A stretch of 15,301 nucleotides of DNA, from positions 1 to 15,301 of the forward strand of contig CAKQSI010000049.1 of the NCBI GenBank assembly GCA_934272745.1, given 5' to 3'. The stretch is from an uncultured Clostridia bacterium. Its GTDB lineage: Bacteria; Bacillota; Clostridia; Christensenellales; Borkfalkiaceae. The number at the start of each line of letters is the position of its first letter. Positions within the stretch are counted from its first letter, which is position 1. Both the position numbers and the translations under genes were made by a program. A model generated the notes under the pieces. It saw only the letters and a program-made list of their open reading frames with translations. It searched no databases and was not told the origin of the DNA. Shown piece by piece: positions 1-7,605 of the stretch.

Positions 1-381
1 TCCGCTCCTTACGGGAGTACCGGGCAGGCGCCCTATGGCAATAACGGGCAGGCGCCTTACGGGAACCAAAACGGTAATCAGAACCCCTACGGCAACGGCG
101 TAAATAACGGCACCGGTTGGGACGCACCCTCTTATCCGGGAAGCCAGAGCGGCGGGCAGGCGCCGAACGGCAGCCAGCCGAATTACCCCGGCGGACAGGG
201 AAACGGACAGTCTTCTCCTTTCTCGGAATTCGATCGTCCCGATACGTCGTCTTCTCCGTTTGCCGATCTCGAAAACGGTACCACGTCCCACGAAAACGGG
301 AATGTCGGCACCGATTCTTCGCCGTTTGCGGGAAACCGCACGAACAATAATTCCGACGATAACGACCCCTTCCGCCCGTAA
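1..381 (+). CDS. C-terminal part of a low-complexity Gly/Asn/Gln/Pro-rich protein (partial)
   Basis: The frame is open from the first base and stops at TAA 379-381, leaving 126 residues of a longer protein. No start codon lies inside the window. The visible part is low complexity: GQAPYGN-type repeats (two perfect-length 24-bp DNA units at 22-45 and 46-69), then a Gly/Gln/Ser/Asn stretch, then a Ser/Asp/Asn-rich end. The motif SSPF occurs three times, each in an acidic or polar context, and the protein ends DDNDPFRP. Such regions are usually disordered tails or linkers. The acidic PF motifs recall the tip of single-stranded DNA-binding proteins, but those normally end exactly at PF and usually sit next to rpsR, which is absent here. 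It could equally be the tail of a membrane or zinc-ribbon protein. The function is unknown. A strong hairpin terminator follows 140 bases downstream. Confidence 0.75.
   Translation, partial: SAPYGSTGQAPYGNNGQAPYGNQNGNQNPYGNGVNNGTGWDAPSYPGSQSGGQAPNGSQPNYPGGQGNGQSSPFSEFDRPDTSSSPFADLENGTTSHENGNVGTDSSPFAGNRTNNNSDDNDPFRP
22..69 (+). repeat. Two tandem 24-bp coding repeats (GQAPYGN units)
   Basis: Units 22-45 and 46-69 both begin GGGCAGGCGCC and encode GQAPYGNN and GQAPYGNQ in the partial gene. A degenerate earlier unit (APYGSTG) precedes them. Synonymous differences between units suggest they are kept at the protein level rather than freshly duplicated. Confidence 0.8.
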
Positions 382-476
382 AGCGGGAAGCGACGATATA
401 AAAACGCGGCAATCAATGCGGCGTGTACCTCAAGGGCGTTATTGAGCGGTCAGAAACGAGAACGCCCGAAGGGAAA

Positions 477-512
477 TCGTAAATTATCATCGTAAATTAT
501 CAAAAATTATCA
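477..512. repeat. 13-bp tandem duplication plus a third partial copy
   Basis: TCGTAAATTATCA occurs at 477-489 and again immediately at 490-502. A third AAATTATCA core is at 504-512. The AT-rich block sits just before the terminator hairpin. Confidence 0.8.
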
Positions 513-520
513 ACGATAAA

Positions 521-560
521 GGGCGTCCGTCCGGAAATTTCCGGACGGACGCCCTGCCTT
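521..560 (+). terminator. Intrinsic terminator after the Gly/Asn-rich protein gene
   Basis: GGGCGTCCGTCCGG (521-534) pairs perfectly with 541-554. The six-base spacer AAATTT is self-complementary and could extend the stem. A moderately T-rich stretch (TGCCTTATTTATTT) follows on the plus strand. It is the first strong hairpin after the stop at 381 and is the likely transcript end. The AT-rich left flank could also allow weak termination on the minus strand. Confidence 0.75.
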
Positions 561-597
561 ATTTATTTCAAACCCTGAATCAAAGAGCGGCACCTTG

Positions 598-897
598 CGG
601 GAAATCTATTCGGTACGGCAAGCGGAAATTTACCGCGCCGGGAAATCTGCTTGGTGACGGGAAAAGAAAATTGACCGTCTGCCGCCCTGTCATTTACGGC
701 GGTAAAATGATTCGGCGGCGCGACCGACGAGGCAGTTTCGTCTGCCGCGTGACTGCCGTTTACGGCGGCAAGGTTTCAATCCCCCCACAAAATACCGGAA
801 AGCGGAAAAACGACTGCCGCAATCCGACAGGGGCAATTTATCCTTTCCCGACAGGGGGAGATTTATCCTTTCCCGGCAGGGGAGAATTGTCCTTTTT
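598..897. repeat. Cluster of degenerate short tandem repeats
   Basis: Three sets are visible. Copies starting CGGGAAATCT lie at 598 and 639, about 41-43 bp long, and also share ACGG and AAATT blocks. A looser pair begins GTCTGCCGC at 677 and 740 and shares TTTACGGCGG at 693 and 759. Three 24-25-bp units start CCGACAGGGG or CCGGCAGGGG at 824, 848 and 873 and contain a TTATCCTTT-like block. They carry no shared reading frame. Their role is unknown. Confidence 0.65.
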
Positions 898-1192
898 CGT
901 CTTATGCGCCGGCGTAAATATGCGTGCTTTTGCAAGGGAGCGGAAAATTCGACAAACGCCGGCAAAGTTCTCCCGGACTGCGTCAAAAAACATATGTCCG
1001 GCGCCGCAGGTATTTCCGGCGCATAGAAAGACGGAAACGCGGCGGGCGCTTTTCCGTTAAACGCGGCGCCGGGGCGTTCGGTTCCCGAGAAAAAGCCGCT
1101 TTTTTCCGCAATTTTGAAACGAAAACCCTGCGCTGCGACTGACAAAAACGGAAAAAAATTATACTTTTCAAAGAAAATTTTTCAAAAACATC

Positions 1193-1221
1193 TATACAAA
1201 CGGCAAAACCTGTGGTATAAT
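1193..1221 (+). promoter_or_regulatory. Sigma-A-type promoter for the Ppx/GppA gene
   Basis: A -35-like TATACA (1193-1198) is separated by 17 bp from a perfect TATAAT (1216-1221). TG two bases before the -10 makes it an extended -10 element. Transcription should start near 1228, leaving a leader of about 30 nt before the GTG start. Confidence 0.75.
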
Positions 1222-1256
1222 CGTAGGCGAGAAAATTTTATTTAAGGTTGTGTACA

Positions 1257-2771
1257 GTGGAAAGAATCGGTATTATTGACTTAGGATCTAATTCCTCCCG
1301 ACTGGTAATCGTCGAACTCGTGGAGGAGAACCATTTCGTCGTCGTGGATGAGATGAAAGAGAGCGTCCGTCTGGGACAGGATATGGAGCGCGACGGATTT
1401 CTGAAGCCTGCGCGCATTGCGGAAACCATCAAAACCATCAAAATGTTCCGCAAACTTTGCGATTCCTATCAGATCGAAAAAATCATTGCGTTTGCAACGG
1501 CTGCGGTGCGCCGCGCCAAAAACCAGAGAAGTTTTCTGGACGAAGTGGCGGCGACCTGCGGTATCAAACTCAAAGTGCTTTCCGCCGAAGAAGAGGCGAC
1601 GTACGTTTATCAGGGCGTCATCAATTCCATGGATATCCCCAAGGGACTGATTCTGGAAATCGGCGGCGGCAGCACCAAACTGGTGTATTATAACAGAAGA
1701 ACCATCTTAGCGCACGAAACGCTGCCGTTCGGCGCGGTCACGCTGACCGACATGTTTGCCCCCGGCGGCTTAAAGCCCGAAGAACAGGCGGCAAAGATCG
1801 AAGAATTCTTTACCGAACAGTTGCAAAAGATCGAATGGCTGAAAGATCTTGACCCCGAAACGCAGTTTATCGGCGTGGGCGGCTCCTTCCGCAACGTCTG
1901 CCGCATTGCGAAAATGGTACGCCGCTATCCGCTGGATACCATTCACAATTATCACCTGCCGGTAGAAGATTTCGACAACGTGTACAATATGGTGCGCGTT
2001 CTGGATCTCGATAAAAAGAAAAAGATCAAGGGCATTTCTTCCAGCCGTGCGGATATTCTGCCCGCGGCAATGGCGCTTGTGAAGTCCTTCCTTTCGTATA
2101 CGAATTTCAACGAGATCGTCATTTCCGGCAACGGACTGAGAGAGGGCATTCTGTTCAATTACACGATGCCGTCCACCATCGAAAAGCCCATTTCGGACGT
2201 TATGGGGTACAGCCTCAAGACCATCGCTTACGCCTATCACATGAACACGGCGCACGTCGATCAGGTGGTCAACCTGTCGGTGCAGCTTTTCAAACAACTG
2301 CGCGTGCTGCACAAGTTCCCGCGGCAGTATCTTAAAATTTTAAAAATCGCCGCCAGCCTGCACGACACGGGGCTGCGCGTCAAGTTTTACAATCATCACA
2401 AGCACAGCATGTATATCGCGATGAACAGCAACCTTTACGGCGTCAGCCATCGCGAAATGGCAATGGCGGGTTTCGTTATCGGCGCCCATAAGGACGGGGA
2501 AGTCAACCTGCAGGATCTTGCCCGCTTCCGCGCGCTGGTGAGCGAAGAAGACGTGGACGCGATTAAAAAACTTGCCGTGATGCTGAAGATCGCGGAAAGT
2601 CTGGATCGCAGCGCTTCGGGCGTAGTGACCGGCATCAACTGCGACGTGTTGGGCGATTCGGTCATCATGAAGACCGAAGTCACCGGCGACGCTACGCTGG
2701 AAATCCACGACGCGACTTCCGCCGGACTGGAATTTCGCAAGGCGTTCCACAAAACGCTGGAAATTCTGTAA
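1257..2771 (+). CDS. ppx: Ppx/GppA-family phosphatase with C-terminal HD domain
   Basis: The family hydrolyses polyphosphate or the 5' phosphate of pppGpp in the cytoplasm, linking phosphate storage and the stringent response. The 504-residue product begins MERIGIIDLGSNSSR, the ASKHA-fold phosphate-binding motif (about residues 6-14). It has an acidic LSAEEEA segment where the catalytic glutamate is expected and the second phosphate loop EIGGGSTK (about 133-140). The C-terminal half has an HD-type signature, LHD near residue 369 and HHKH near 380, as in the long (about 500-residue) members. I chose GTG 1257 because TTAAGG ending at 1247 gives a 9-base spacing. TTG 1248 is in frame but touches the ribosome site and would add only three residues. 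It has its own promoter and stands alone, converging on metK. Whether polyphosphate or pppGpp is the main substrate cannot be told from sequence. Confidence 0.9.
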   Translation: MERIGIIDLGSNSSRLVIVELVEENHFVVVDEMKESVRLGQDMERDGFLKPARIAETIKTIKMFRKLCDSYQIEKIIAFATAAVRRAKNQRSFLDEVAATCGIKLKVLSAEEEATYVYQGVINSMDIPKGLILEIGGGSTKLVYYNRRTILAHETLPFGAVTLTDMFAPGGLKPEEQAAKIEEFFTEQLQKIEWLKDLDPETQFIGVGGSFRNVCRIAKMVRRYPLDTIHNYHLPVEDFDNVYNMVRVLDLDKKKKIKGISSSRADILPAAMALVKSFLSYTNFNEIVISGNGLREGILFNYTMPSTIEKPISDVMGYSLKTIAYAYHMNTAHVDQVVNLSVQLFKQLRVLHKFPRQYLKILKIAASLHDTGLRVKFYNHHKHSMYIAMNSNLYGVSHREMAMAGFVIGAHKDGEVNLQDLARFRALVSEEDVDAIKKLAVMLKIAESLDRSASGVVTGINCDVLGDSVIMKTEVTGDATLEIHDATSAGLEFRKAFHKTLEIL

Positions 2772-2904
2772 GGGTTTATCGGGCGGTTGCCCCATGATTT
2801 TTCAAACTTGCCCGGCTGAAGGAAAAGGTTACCGCAAATACCGGACAGGGCGGCAATAGCGCCGCGGAAAAACGACAATCTGATTTCTATAAAACAAAAC
2901 GAAT

Positions 2905-2937
2905 GCGCCCGCCCGGGGCAAAGCCCCGGGCGGGCGC
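2905..2937 (-). terminator. Very stable GC-rich hairpin, probably a minus-strand terminator
   Basis: GCGCCCGCCCGGGGC (2905-2919) pairs perfectly with 2923-2937 around an AAA loop. On the minus strand it is followed by ATTCGTTTTGTTTTA, a fairly T-rich tail. On the plus strand the tail is CGGTTTATCC, which is poor. It could be a backup terminator for metK, the end of a short minus-strand RNA, or a barrier to ppx read-through. Confidence 0.6.
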
Positions 2938-2983
2938 CGGTTTATCCGGATAATGCAGATCTGGGCGCATAGGCTTGCTACGC

Positions 2984-3013
2984 ATTATATGACAGGGGAA
3001 AACGTTATATAAT
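2984..3013. promoter_or_regulatory. AT-rich dyad that reads as a weak promoter in both directions
   Basis: ATTATAT (2984-2990) and its reverse complement ATATAAT (3007-3013) form a dyad with a 16-bp centre. In either direction this gives a TATAAT -10 box with TTATAT 17 bp upstream. The -35 match is poor, so promoter activity is uncertain. Confidence 0.3.
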
Positions 3014-3151
3014 AGGAAATGCAAAGGTCTATCAGACATTGTGACGAAAAACGTTTCTTTTTTTTGCAGCGCGGTTCCGGATTTTTGGGGACGCACGTCT
3101 GTTTTCGGTGCAAAGGGTTGGGATTGTTATGGGCAAACGCCCGTTACGGTC

Positions 3152-3192
3152 AAAAAAAGCGGCGCGGCTTTCTGTTTTAAGAAAGCCGCGCC
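3152..3192 (-). terminator. Intrinsic terminator of metK
   Basis: GGCGCGGCTTTC (3161-3172) pairs perfectly with GAAAGCCGCGCC (3181-3192). On the minus strand the stem is followed by GC and then seven T (3158-3152). It lies 25 bases after the metK stop. Confidence 0.92.
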
Positions 3193-3216
3193 GAAATTTC
3201 ATTTTTTGGACAATGG

Positions 3217-4392
3217 TTACGCCTTGGGGAGATACTTTTTCAGATCGTCCGCGCGGTCGAGTTTTTCCCACGAGAAGCCCTCTCTTCCGAAATGACCGTA
3301 AGAAGCGGTGTTGCGGTAAATGGGTTTTCTCAGGTCGAGCGTTTCGATGATCGCCGCGGGGCGCAGGTCGAATTCTTTGCCGACGATCTCCGCAATTTCG
3401 TCGTCGGCAAGTTTGCCCGTACCGTGCGTGTTGACGAACAGAGAAACGGGTTTCGCCACACCGATGGCGTAAGCGACTTCCAGCGTGACTTCCTTGCAAA
3501 GCCCGGCGGCAACCAGGTTTTTGCAGATATAACGCGCCATATACGCCGCGCTCCGATCCACCTTGGTGGGATCCTTGCCGGAGAAGCAGCCGCCGCCGTG
3601 CGGACACATGCCGCCGTAGGTATCTACGATGATCTTTCTTCCGGTAAGCCCGGTGTCGCCCTTGGGACCGCCGATCTCAAACCGACCGGTGGGGTTGATG
3701 AAATAGCGGGTGTTTTCGTCCAGATATTCCTTGGGAATGACCGCGTGAATGACTTCCGCAAGCACCTTTTCGCGCAGGGTTTCCATATCCACTTCGGGCG
3801 AATGCTGGGTAGAAACGACTACCGCGTCCACGCGCTTCGGCACGCCGCCGTCGTATTCCACGGTGACCTGCGACTTTCCGTCCGGACGGAGGAAGGGCAG
3901 AGCGCCGCTTTTGCGCGCTTCGGCAAGTTTCATGGTCAGTTTGTGGGCGAGGACTAAGGGCAGCGGCATATATTCCGGCGTTTCGTCGGTAGCATAGCCG
4001 AACATCATGCCCTGATCTCCGGCGCCGATCTGATCCGCGGCGTCGCCCCCGTTTTTCTTTTCCAGCGAGTTATCCACGCCGAGAGCGATATCCGCGCTTT
4101 GTTCGTTGATGTTGGTAAGAACCGCGCAGGTGTCGGCGTCGAAGCCGTATTTCGCACGGTCGTAGCCGATCTCTTTCACCGTCTTTCGGACGATGGCGGG
4201 AATATCGACGTACGCTTCGGTGGTGATTTCGCCCATGACGAGGACGAGTCCGGTCGCGACGGTGGTTTCGCAAGCGACTCTTGCCAGGGGATCCTTTTCT
4301 AAAATCGCGTCGAGCACCGCGTCCGAAATCTGGTCGCAGATTTTATCGGGGTGCCCTTCGGTTACGCTTTCGCTGGTAAAGAATTTTTTCAT
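3217..4392 (-). CDS. metK: S-adenosylmethionine synthetase
   Basis: The enzyme condenses methionine with ATP to make S-adenosylmethionine, the main cellular methyl donor; it is cytoplasmic and normally a tetramer. The 391-residue product has the family hallmarks: GHPDK near the N-terminus (residues 13-17), GAGDQG (123-128) and the phosphate-binding loop HGGGCFSGKD followed by PTKVDRSAAY (around 265-282). In that loop Cys269 stands where Ala is common, a mild variation. The start at 4392 matches the conserved MKKFFTSESV opening and follows the ribosome site AGAAGGGA at about 7 bases; an in-frame start 15 codons upstream lacks family similarity. The gene is divergent from secA and is transcribed alone from its own promoter to the terminator at 3152-3192. 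No SAM riboswitch is visible in the short leader. Confidence 0.97.
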   Translation of the reverse strand: MKKFFTSESVTEGHPDKICDQISDAVLDAILEKDPLARVACETTVATGLVLVMGEITTEAYVDIPAIVRKTVKEIGYDRAKYGFDADTCAVLTNINEQSADIALGVDNSLEKKNGGDAADQIGAGDQGMMFGYATDETPEYMPLPLVLAHKLTMKLAEARKSGALPFLRPDGKSQVTVEYDGGVPKRVDAVVVSTQHSPEVDMETLREKVLAEVIHAVIPKEYLDENTRYFINPTGRFEIGGPKGDTGLTGRKIIVDTYGGMCPHGGGCFSGKDPTKVDRSAAYMARYICKNLVAAGLCKEVTLEVAYAIGVAKPVSLFVNTHGTGKLADDEIAEIVGKEFDLRPAAIIETLDLRKPIYRNTASYGHFGREGFSWEKLDRADDLKKYLPKA

Positions 4393-4419
4393 AACGTTCC
4401 CTTCTTTTACTGTCGGTTG

Positions 4420-4449
4420 CAGAAGCGGCGATTTCACGCCGCCTTTCTG
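4420..4449 (-). promoter_or_regulatory. Hairpin in the metK leader
   Basis: In the minus-strand transcript, CAGAA pairs with TTCTG and, across a two-base bulge, GCGGCG pairs with CGCCGC around TGAAAT. The hairpin starts almost at the predicted transcript start and ends about 27 nt before the ATG. It does not cover the ribosome site and is not followed by a T run, so it may only stabilise the 5' end. Confidence 0.5.
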
Positions 4450-4457
4450 TAAAGACT

Positions 4458-4486
4458 ATTATATCCCAACGCCGGAAAAAAGTCAA
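4458..4486 (-). promoter_or_regulatory. Sigma-A-type promoter of metK
   Basis: On the minus strand TTGACT (4486-4481) and TATAAT (4463-4458) are separated by exactly 17 bp. Transcription should begin near 4451, giving a leader of about 58 nt. That is too short for a SAM-I riboswitch, which spans about 100 nt or more. Confidence 0.88.
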
Positions 4487-4576
4487 CGTTCCCCGCGCGT
4501 TCCCGCCCGTTTTTTGGAAAAAGGTGCAATTTTTTGTCGTTTTTCGGTAAGAAAGTAAAAAAGCGGAAGAAAGCGT

Positions 4577-4605
4577 TTTACTTTTTTTCGCGTTTGATAT
4601 ATAAT
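4577..4605 (+). promoter_or_regulatory. Sigma-A-type promoter of secA
   Basis: TTTACT (4577-4582) and TATAAT (4600-4605) are 17 bp apart. A second TATAAT at 4613-4618 has no matching -35. Transcription should start near 4612, giving an 80-nt leader with no clear structure. Confidence 0.72.
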
Positions 4606-4691
4606 AGATAGGTATAATGCCTAAGCATAGCGTTTTTGCAGTAAAAAGCAGAAAGCGATCTTTTGCAACCAAACGGAGGGATAGCGAAGTT

Positions 4692-7412
4692 ATGGGACTT
4701 TTTTCCTATCTTGCAAACGGCGAAAACCGCCGCAACTTAAAGCACTTGAATAAACTGGCGGATCAGGTTCTTGCGCTGGAAGACAAATATTCCGCGATGA
4801 CGGAAGAGGAACTGAAAGGGCAGACCGAAGTACTAAAAGCCCGCCTTGCGGAAATCAAAAAGCGGCAGGAAGGCACCAAACGCGGCGTGGACGAGGAATC
4901 CGCGCTGGACGAGATCATGCCGGACGCGTTCGCCGTCGTAAGAGAGGCGAGCTGGCGCGTTCTCAAAATGCGGCACTTCAAGGTGCAGATCATGGGCGGT
5001 ATCGCGCTTCATCAGGGGCGCGTTGCCGAAATGAAGACCGGCGAAGGAAAAACGCTGACTTCCACGCTGCCCGCCTACCTCAACGCGCTTGCGGGCAAAG
5101 GCGTGCATATCGTCACCGTCAACGAATACCTCGCCGCGCGCGACGCCGAATGGATGGGCAAAATCTACCGCTATTTAGGGCTGACGGTGGGCGTCATTCT
5201 GCACGATATGGACGAACCCGAAAAACAGAAAGCGTACCGCGCGGATATTACTTACGGTACCAACAACGAGATGGGCTTCGACTACCTGCGCGACAATCTC
5301 AAGACCGACCTTAAGTCCATGCTGCAGCGCGAACTCAATTTTGCCATCGTCGACGAAGTGGACTCCATCTTGATCGATGAAGCGAGAACGCCGCTCATCA
5401 TTTCCGGCAGAGGGGACAAGAGCAGCGAAATGTACGTGACGGCGAACCGTTTCGTAAGAACGCTGAAAGAGGAAGAGGACTTCACCATCGACCTGAAAGA
5501 AAAAACCGTGCAGATCACCGAAGAAGGTTCGAGAAAAGCCGAACGCTACTTCCACCTCGATAACTTAGGCGACATCGAAAACGCCGATCTCAACCACCAC
5601 TTGCAGCAGGCGTTGAAAGCCAACTATATTTTCAAACGCGATAACGATTACGTCGTTTCGGACGGCGAAATCATCATCGTAGACGAATTTACCGGACGAC
5701 TGATGATCGGCAGAAGATACAGCGAAGGCTTGCATCAGGCGATCGAAGCCAAGGAAAACGTGCCCATCCGCAACGAAAACAAAACCTTTGCGACCATTAC
5801 CTTCCAGAACTATTTCCGCTTGTATCACAAACTTTCCGGTATGACCGGTACCGCCAAGACCGAGGAAGAGGAATTCCGCAGCATTTACGGCTTAGACGTC
5901 GTGGAAATTCCCACCAACGTCCCCGTCGCCCGCGTGGATTTACCCGACTGCATTTACAGCACGGTCAAAGGCAAGCAGAAAGCCATCATCAACGAGATTT
6001 TCGAGCGGCATAAGACCGGACAACCCATTCTGGTGGGTACCATTACGGTCGAAAAGTCGGAAGAACTTTCCCGCCTTCTTATCGGCAAAGGCGTCCGCCA
6101 CAACGTGCTGAACGCCAAAAATCACCAACGCGAAGCGGAAATTGTCGCACAGGCAGGGCGGCTCGGCGCGGTGACCATCGCCACCAACATGGCAGGGCGC
6201 GGTACCGATATTCTTCTGGGCGGCAACCCCGAATATATGGCAAAAAGCAAACTGCGCGCCAAGGGCATCGACAACGCGCTGATCGAACTTGCCACTTCCT
6301 ATATCGCCGACATCGGCGAGGAAGGCGAAAAGGTGCGTCAAGAATATAACGCGCTGTACGCCGAATTCAAAAAAGAAACCGACGAGGAAAAGAAAAAGGT
6401 CATCGAGGCGGGCGGTCTTTGCATTATCGGTTCCGAACGGCACGAATCCCGCCGGATCGACAACCAGCTGCGCGGACGTAGCGGACGTCAGGGCGATCCG
6501 GGTTCTTCCGTGTTCTTTATCTCTTTGGAAGACGATCTCGCCAAGCGTTTCGGCGGCGAACGGCTGCAGGCGATCTACAACGCCTTTAAGGTGGACGAGG
6601 ACGAATGTCTGCAGAGCAGAATGCTTTCCCGCTCGATCGAACACGCGCAAAAGACGATCGAAGGCAAAAACTTCGGTATCCGTCGTCAGGTGCTGGAATA
6701 CGACAACGTCATGAACACCCAGCGCGCCGTGATTTATAAAGAACGCTTTAAAGTGCTGAAAGGCGAAAACGTCCATGCGGACATCTTAAAACTTATCCCC
6801 GACTACGTCAACTACGTTGTGAGTTCGGTGGAAAACATGACGTTTGAACCCTCCAAGTGGGATAACGAACGGGTCAACAAAGCCATCGAAGACCGCTTGC
6901 TGCCTAAGGATACGCACTTTTTGACCGAAGAAATGCAGCGTAACCTTTCCACCGCTACCGTCATGCAAAAACTGGTGGAGGCGACCGAACAGGCGTACGA
7001 AGAAAAGATTGCGCGGTATAAGGAAGAGGGCTTCGACTATAACGAATTCGAACGGCAGGTGATGTTGAAAACCGTCGATACCAAGTGGATCGACCACATC
7101 GACGATATGGATCAACTGCGCCGCGGTATCGGCTTCCGCGCCTACGGCAACGACGACCCGGTCAATGCCTACAAGCGCGAAGGACACGCGATGTTCGACG
7201 AACTGGTCGAAAACATTCAGCGCGACACCATTTCTCTTTTACTCAAAGCCGAACTCAAAAAAGTACCGGTAAAAGAAGATCCTGCCAGAAACCTTTCCGC
7301 AAACGGCAAAGACAACGTCATTGCCAAGTCGCAGAAAAAGGTGGGACGGAACGACCCCTGTCCCTGCGGCAGCGGCAGAAAGTACAAGGATTGCTGCGGT
7401 AAAAACCTGTAA
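4692..7412 (+). CDS. secA: Preprotein translocase ATPase SecA
   Basis: SecA is the motor that uses ATP to push unfolded preproteins through the SecYEG channel. The 906-residue product contains, in order, Walker A GEGKT (117-121), the DEAD-like VDEVDSILIDEAR (220-232), GMTGTA (near 383), ATNMAGRGTDI (near 497) and RIDNQLRGRSGRQGDPG of the second nucleotide-binding fold. It ends with the zinc-binding tail CPCGSGRKYKDCC (Cys890, 892, 901, 902), which in known SecAs contacts SecB or lipid. Length and domain order are normal for a housekeeping SecA1. ATG 4692 fits the conserved opening MGLFSYL and the site GGAGGG (4675-4680) at 11 bases. An in-frame start at 4617 would begin right at the predicted transcript start and add 25 unrelated residues. 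prfB follows 193 bases downstream on the same strand and may be co-transcribed. Confidence 0.98.
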   Translation: MGLFSYLANGENRRNLKHLNKLADQVLALEDKYSAMTEEELKGQTEVLKARLAEIKKRQEGTKRGVDEESALDEIMPDAFAVVREASWRVLKMRHFKVQIMGGIALHQGRVAEMKTGEGKTLTSTLPAYLNALAGKGVHIVTVNEYLAARDAEWMGKIYRYLGLTVGVILHDMDEPEKQKAYRADITYGTNNEMGFDYLRDNLKTDLKSMLQRELNFAIVDEVDSILIDEARTPLIISGRGDKSSEMYVTANRFVRTLKEEEDFTIDLKEKTVQITEEGSRKAERYFHLDNLGDIENADLNHHLQQALKANYIFKRDNDYVVSDGEIIIVDEFTGRLMIGRRYSEGLHQAIEAKENVPIRNENKTFATITFQNYFRLYHKLSGMTGTAKTEEEEFRSIYGLDVVEIPTNVPVARVDLPDCIYSTVKGKQKAIINEIFERHKTGQPILVGTITVEKSEELSRLLIGKGVRHNVLNAKNHQREAEIVAQAGRLGAVTIATNMAGRGTDILLGGNPEYMAKSKLRAKGIDNALIELATSYIADIGEEGEKVRQEYNALYAEFKKETDEEKKKVIEAGGLCIIGSERHESRRIDNQLRGRSGRQGDPGSSVFFISLEDDLAKRFGGERLQAIYNAFKVDEDECLQSRMLSRSIEHAQKTIEGKNFGIRRQVLEYDNVMNTQRAVIYKERFKVLKGENVHADILKLIPDYVNYVVSSVENMTFEPSKWDNERVNKAIEDRLLPKDTHFLTEEMQRNLSTATVMQKLVEATEQAYEEKIARYKEEGFDYNEFERQVMLKTVDTKWIDHIDDMDQLRRGIGFRAYGNDDPVNAYKREGHAMFDELVENIQRDTISLLLKAELKKVPVKEDPARNLSANGKDNVIAKSQKKVGRNDPCPCGSGRKYKDCCGKNL

Positions 7413-7472
7413 CGGGCGGCGCCGGATAAACCCGACTGCGCCGCATTGCGGTAACACCTGTAACGGCGGCGG
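7395..7472 (+). repeat. Partial duplication of the secA 3' end
   Basis: The segment 7395-7421, covering the last secA codons and the stop, is echoed at 7447-7472. Both read TGCGGTAA, a short A/C stretch, CCTGTAACGG, then CGGCG, with few small differences. The second copy lies entirely in the spacer. Confidence 0.7.
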
Positions 7473-7517
7473 ATTTTTGCTTTCCGGGAGAGATTTTCCG
7501 CTGCAGTCGGTTTTCCG

Positions 7518-7545
7518 TACGGCTTGCGCCGTAAAAGGCTTTTTC
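7518..7545 (+). terminator. Weak hairpin between secA and prfB
   Basis: TACGGC (7518-7523) pairs with GCCGTA (7528-7533) around TTGC, and AAAAGGCTTTTTC follows. The stem is only six base pairs and the T run is offset by several bases. It may reduce rather than end read-through into prfB, for which I see no clear promoter in the gap. Confidence 0.3.
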
Positions 7546-7605
7546 ACAGAACCCCGGAATTATTTTCCCGCAAAAATGCGGATTTCCCCAAAAACAAGGA
7601 GCATT

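Larger units (their letters stand above)
382..1192. other. Spacer without a convincing gene; holds a terminator and several degenerate repeats
   Basis: This interval of about 810 bases contains a 13-bp tandem duplication (477-502), a terminator (521-554) and several degenerate short tandem repeats (598-897). The open frames here (for example 671-1060 on plus and 690-1145 on minus) give Arg-rich products that I do not recognise. They have no good ribosome site and overlap each other on opposite strands, as expected from GC-rich non-coding DNA. I see no tRNA, rRNA or known riboswitch. Confidence 0.6.
2772..3160. other. Convergent spacer between ppx and metK
   Basis: About 390 bases with no convincing gene. 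It holds a very stable hairpin (2905-2937) and an AT-rich dyad (2984-3013); the metK terminator begins at its right edge. The short frames (2887-3096 minus, 3041-3295 plus) have no ribosome site and overlap terminators. ppx has no obvious dedicated T-tailed terminator on the plus strand. Confidence 0.6.

Noticed and set aside
598..897. CRISPR array
   Set aside because: Copies are degenerate, directly abutting and unequal in length, with no spacers between them and no cas genes nearby.
690..1145. Minus-strand open frame of 151 codons, and the plus-strand 671-1060 frame
   Set aside because: Both are Arg-rich, overlap on opposite strands, span repeats and lack a ribosome site; no family is recognisable.
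3292..3957. Plus-strand frame of 221 codons inside metK
   Set aside because: Antisense shadow of metK created by its codon usage.
4393..4457. SAM-III (SMK) riboswitch in the metK leader
   Set aside because: The hairpin does not involve the ribosome site, and that class is known mainly from Lactobacillales; nothing here matches its core.
5940..6776. Minus-strand frame of 278 codons inside secA
   Set aside because: Antisense shadow of secA; the translation lacks any family feature.
7321..7605. 95-codon upstream extension of prfB
   Set aside because: It overlaps secA in another frame and crosses the spacer, and it is unrelated to RF2. ATG 7606 has a ribosome site and the right protein length.
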